Positions 62,837 to 64,000 of a stretch of 64,000 nt of DNA are shown one piece after another. Source of the stretch: Bacteroidales bacterium (GTDB lineage: Bacteria; Bacteroidota; Bacteroidia; Bacteroidales; GCA-2748055); the NCBI GenBank assembly GCA_029210585.1, contig JARGFP010000017.1:37256-101255 (forward strand), written 5' to 3'. The first letter of the stretch is position 1. The number at the start of each line of letters is the position of its first letter. Made by a program: the position numbers and the translations under genes. The notes under the pieces were generated by a model, which worked only from the letters and a program-made list of their open reading frames with translations, was not told the origin of the DNA and did no database searches.

Positions 62837-63379
62837 ATGATTTTTGAAATACTCATAAAACTAAAGGGCTCGAACCCTCAGATATGGAGGCAAGTTCAGG
62901 TTGACGCTTCAATCTCATTGGATAAACTACATCATATCATTCAAGCCTCAATGGGCTGGACGAATTCTCATTTACATTCTTTTTCTATTGATGACATCGA
63001 GTACAGTCATCCGGATTTTAGTGATGCAGATTTTCTGTTTGCCGATTCAACGAAGTATAAACTGAAGGATTTTGCTGAGGAAAGAATTTTGTATGTATAT
63101 GATTATGGTGATTATTGGGAACATGAAATCGAAATAATAAGGAAGATAGATACGCCAATATTACTTAAAGCTGTGTGTATTGACGGGCAGGGAAAATGTC
63201 CTCCAGAGGATGTAGGGGGGATTTATGGCTTTGATGAATTTTTAAAAATAATGGCTGATAAGAATCATCCAGAAAGGGATTCATATATTGAATGGTGTGG
63301 AGAGGAGTTTGATTTAAATGATTTTAGTGCAGTTGAGGCAAATAGCAATTTATTAAGGATATCACTACTGTCCGGTTAA
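62837..63379 (+). CDS. Plasmid pRiA4b ORF-3 family protein
   Basis: 180 residues from the ATG at 62837; the track start at 62741 adds 32 residues that do not fit. The start MIFEILIKLKGSNPQIWRQVQVDASISLDKLHHIIQASMGWTNSHLHSF is diagnostic of this family, named after a plasmid ORF and often found on mobile elements and islands, function unknown. The C-terminal GKCPPEDVGGIYGFDEFL is conserved. It supports the accessory nature of this region. Confidence 0.85.
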   Translation: MIFEILIKLKGSNPQIWRQVQVDASISLDKLHHIIQASMGWTNSHLHSFSIDDIEYSHPDFSDADFLFADSTKYKLKDFAEERILYVYDYGDYWEHEIEIIRKIDTPILLKAVCIDGQGKCPPEDVGGIYGFDEFLKIMADKNHPERDSYIEWCGEEFDLNDFSAVEANSNLLRISLLSG

Positions 63380-63710
63380 ACTCAATATGCAATATTTTAA
63401 ATTATAGAAGTATCGTAAACTGCTCAATATGTGAAACATACATTAATCAGATCTTTAAATACCATGCTTTATTCTTTAAAATAAATTCAAGTCGAAAAAA
63501 CATAAGATCACTTGTAGTGGCTATTAATAAAGGCTTACAACAGATTAGCTCAAAATTAACCGGACTAGTGTAAGGATATAGGTAAATTTTCTAATTAGTT
63601 TATGATAAACCTTTAAAAATTCCCTCATAGGTTTTCAAACGTAAATAGAGAATATTACTTGAATCTATCTAAATAAGATTTTAAGTTAAAATATATTTCA
63701 ATTGTATTTC
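63380..63710. other. AT-rich region without a gene
   Basis: About 330 bp of very AT-rich sequence after the pRiA4b ORF-3 gene. I see no gene, RNA or strong hairpin in it. Confidence 0.55.
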
Positions 63711-63751
63711 AGTCAATGACTTGCGGGATTTTTTTTGAGGGGTGTTGATGG
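63711..63751 (+). repeat. Direct repeat copy 2 (candidate att site)
   Basis: Begins AGTCAATGACTTGCGGGATT and matches copy 1 at 61479-61519 in 38 of 41 positions. The 5' arm of the tRNA-Phe terminator is missing here, so it cannot form that hairpin. It ends where a long inverted repeat begins. Confidence 0.85.
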
Positions 63752-63800
63752 TTTTTCCATTTATCCGGGAACTTTAAATCCCCGGATAAATGAAAAAACC
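63750..63800. repeat. Long inverted repeat at the right edge of the island
   Basis: GGTTTTTCCATTTATCCGGG (63750-63769) and CCCGGATAAATGAAAAAACC (63781-63800) form a 20-bp stem with a single mismatch and an 11-base loop. It overlaps the direct repeat by two bases. It could be a bidirectional terminator, a recombinase site or an element end. The ATG of a 50-codon ORF lies in the right arm. Confidence 0.75.
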
Positions 63801-63942
63801 GTATACTATTGTTACCAAAAATTGTGGTTTCCTTGTTACGAAAAAGAATGCAGTGTTATTTACTGATGAGAATTGTGTGGCGTATTTCTCATATTTTCTA
63901 TTAATATTCCTAATTTATAATAATCAAACAGATATAGACTAA
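63790..63942 (+). CDS. Small hypothetical ORF (50 residues)
   Basis: Starts MKKPYTIVTKNCGFLVTKKN and contains a hydrophobic stretch (YFSYFLLIFLIYN). Its start codon lies in the right arm of the long inverted repeat. No family is recognised, and a chance frame in AT-rich DNA is possible. Confidence 0.3.
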   Translation: MKKPYTIVTKNCGFLVTKKNAVLFTDENCVAYFSYFLLIFLIYNNQTDID

Positions 63943-64000
63943 TGTATCCTCTAGTTAAAAGAAAAACGATCAATGGTTTAGTGATGACAAATGAAAGATT
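63942..64000 (+). CDS. Start of a possible gene running off the window
   Basis: ATG at 63942 overlaps the previous stop (TAATG) and the frame MYPLVKRKTINGLVMTNER is open to the last base. Only 19 residues are visible, so nothing can be said about its function. Confidence 0.3.
   Translation, partial: MYPLVKRKTINGLVMTNER

Larger units (their letters stand above)
61520..63710. mobile_element. Candidate AT-rich accessory island bounded by 41-bp direct repeats
   Basis: About 2.2 kb between the two 41-bp repeats, visibly more AT-rich than the housekeeping part. It carries a PD-(D/E)XK-like protein, a pRiA4b ORF-3 family protein and a small orphan ORF. No integrase or transposase is seen, so it could be a decayed or trans-mobilised insertion at the tRNA-Phe 3' flank. 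Simple duplication of the flank remains possible. Confidence 0.45.

Overview
The window looks like a chromosomal segment of a Bacteroidota bacterium outside the classical gut Bacteroides type. Evidence: lineage-typical domains (DUF4292, DUF4271, DUF4249), a SusC-like TonB receptor pair, a secreted glycoside hydrolase with a type IX secretion C-terminal domain, promoters of the TTG-N20-TAnnTTTG form, few purine-rich ribosome sites, and a DnaG zinc-ribbon region without zinc ligands as in Flavobacteriia. Most of it is dense housekeeping sequence.

Layout. 1-2 kb: the end of an OsmC protein, pheS and a periplasmic cyclophilin. 2.1-14.8 kb: a long plus-strand run with an epimerase-like protein, lipid-linked sugar flippase, dut, TPR protein, DUF4292 lipoprotein, EnvC-like murein hydrolase activator, anti-sigma-like ATPase, ybeY, mnmG, adenine deaminase and uvrC. 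Two perfect 16-bp parS-type palindromes lie directly behind mnmG. 15-23.7 kb: polyprenyl synthase, ArsR regulator, queD, polA, a S41 protease, DUF4271, hemD and rnpA. 23.8-32 kb: the alpha-2-macroglobulin lipoprotein and PBP1C pair. 32-38 kb: dnaG, sirtuin, YbjQ and small membrane proteins, pentapeptide repeat protein, a catalytically dead double rhodanese lipoprotein and an outer-membrane barrel. 38-44 kb: a minus-strand block (comF, rlmN, ferredoxin reductase-like, atypical SDR, methyltransferase, dicarboxylate symporter).

44-57 kb: mutS, a GH5 glycanase, a DUF4249/TonB receptor pair, tRNA-Leu and tRNA-Gly, a malic enzyme-phosphotransacetylase fusion and an NAD(P)H-hydrate epimerase. 57-61 kb (minus): an ECF sigma factor behind a MerR regulator with a B12-binding domain of CarH/LitR type, an O-methyltransferase and an M16 protease. 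61.4-64 kb: tRNA-Phe, then an AT-rich accessory stretch bounded by 41-bp direct repeats (38 of 41 identical). It holds a PD-(D/E)XK-like protein, a pRiA4b ORF-3 family protein and small orphan ORFs, and a 20-bp-arm inverted repeat sits at its right edge.

The most interesting signals are the tandem parS sites, the tRNA-Phe-adjacent repeat-bounded island, the B12-type MerR with the ECF sigma factor, and several family members that have lost catalytic or metal-binding residues (DnaG, rhodanese, EnvC, SDR). No CRISPR array, rRNA operon, complete prophage or transposase was found.
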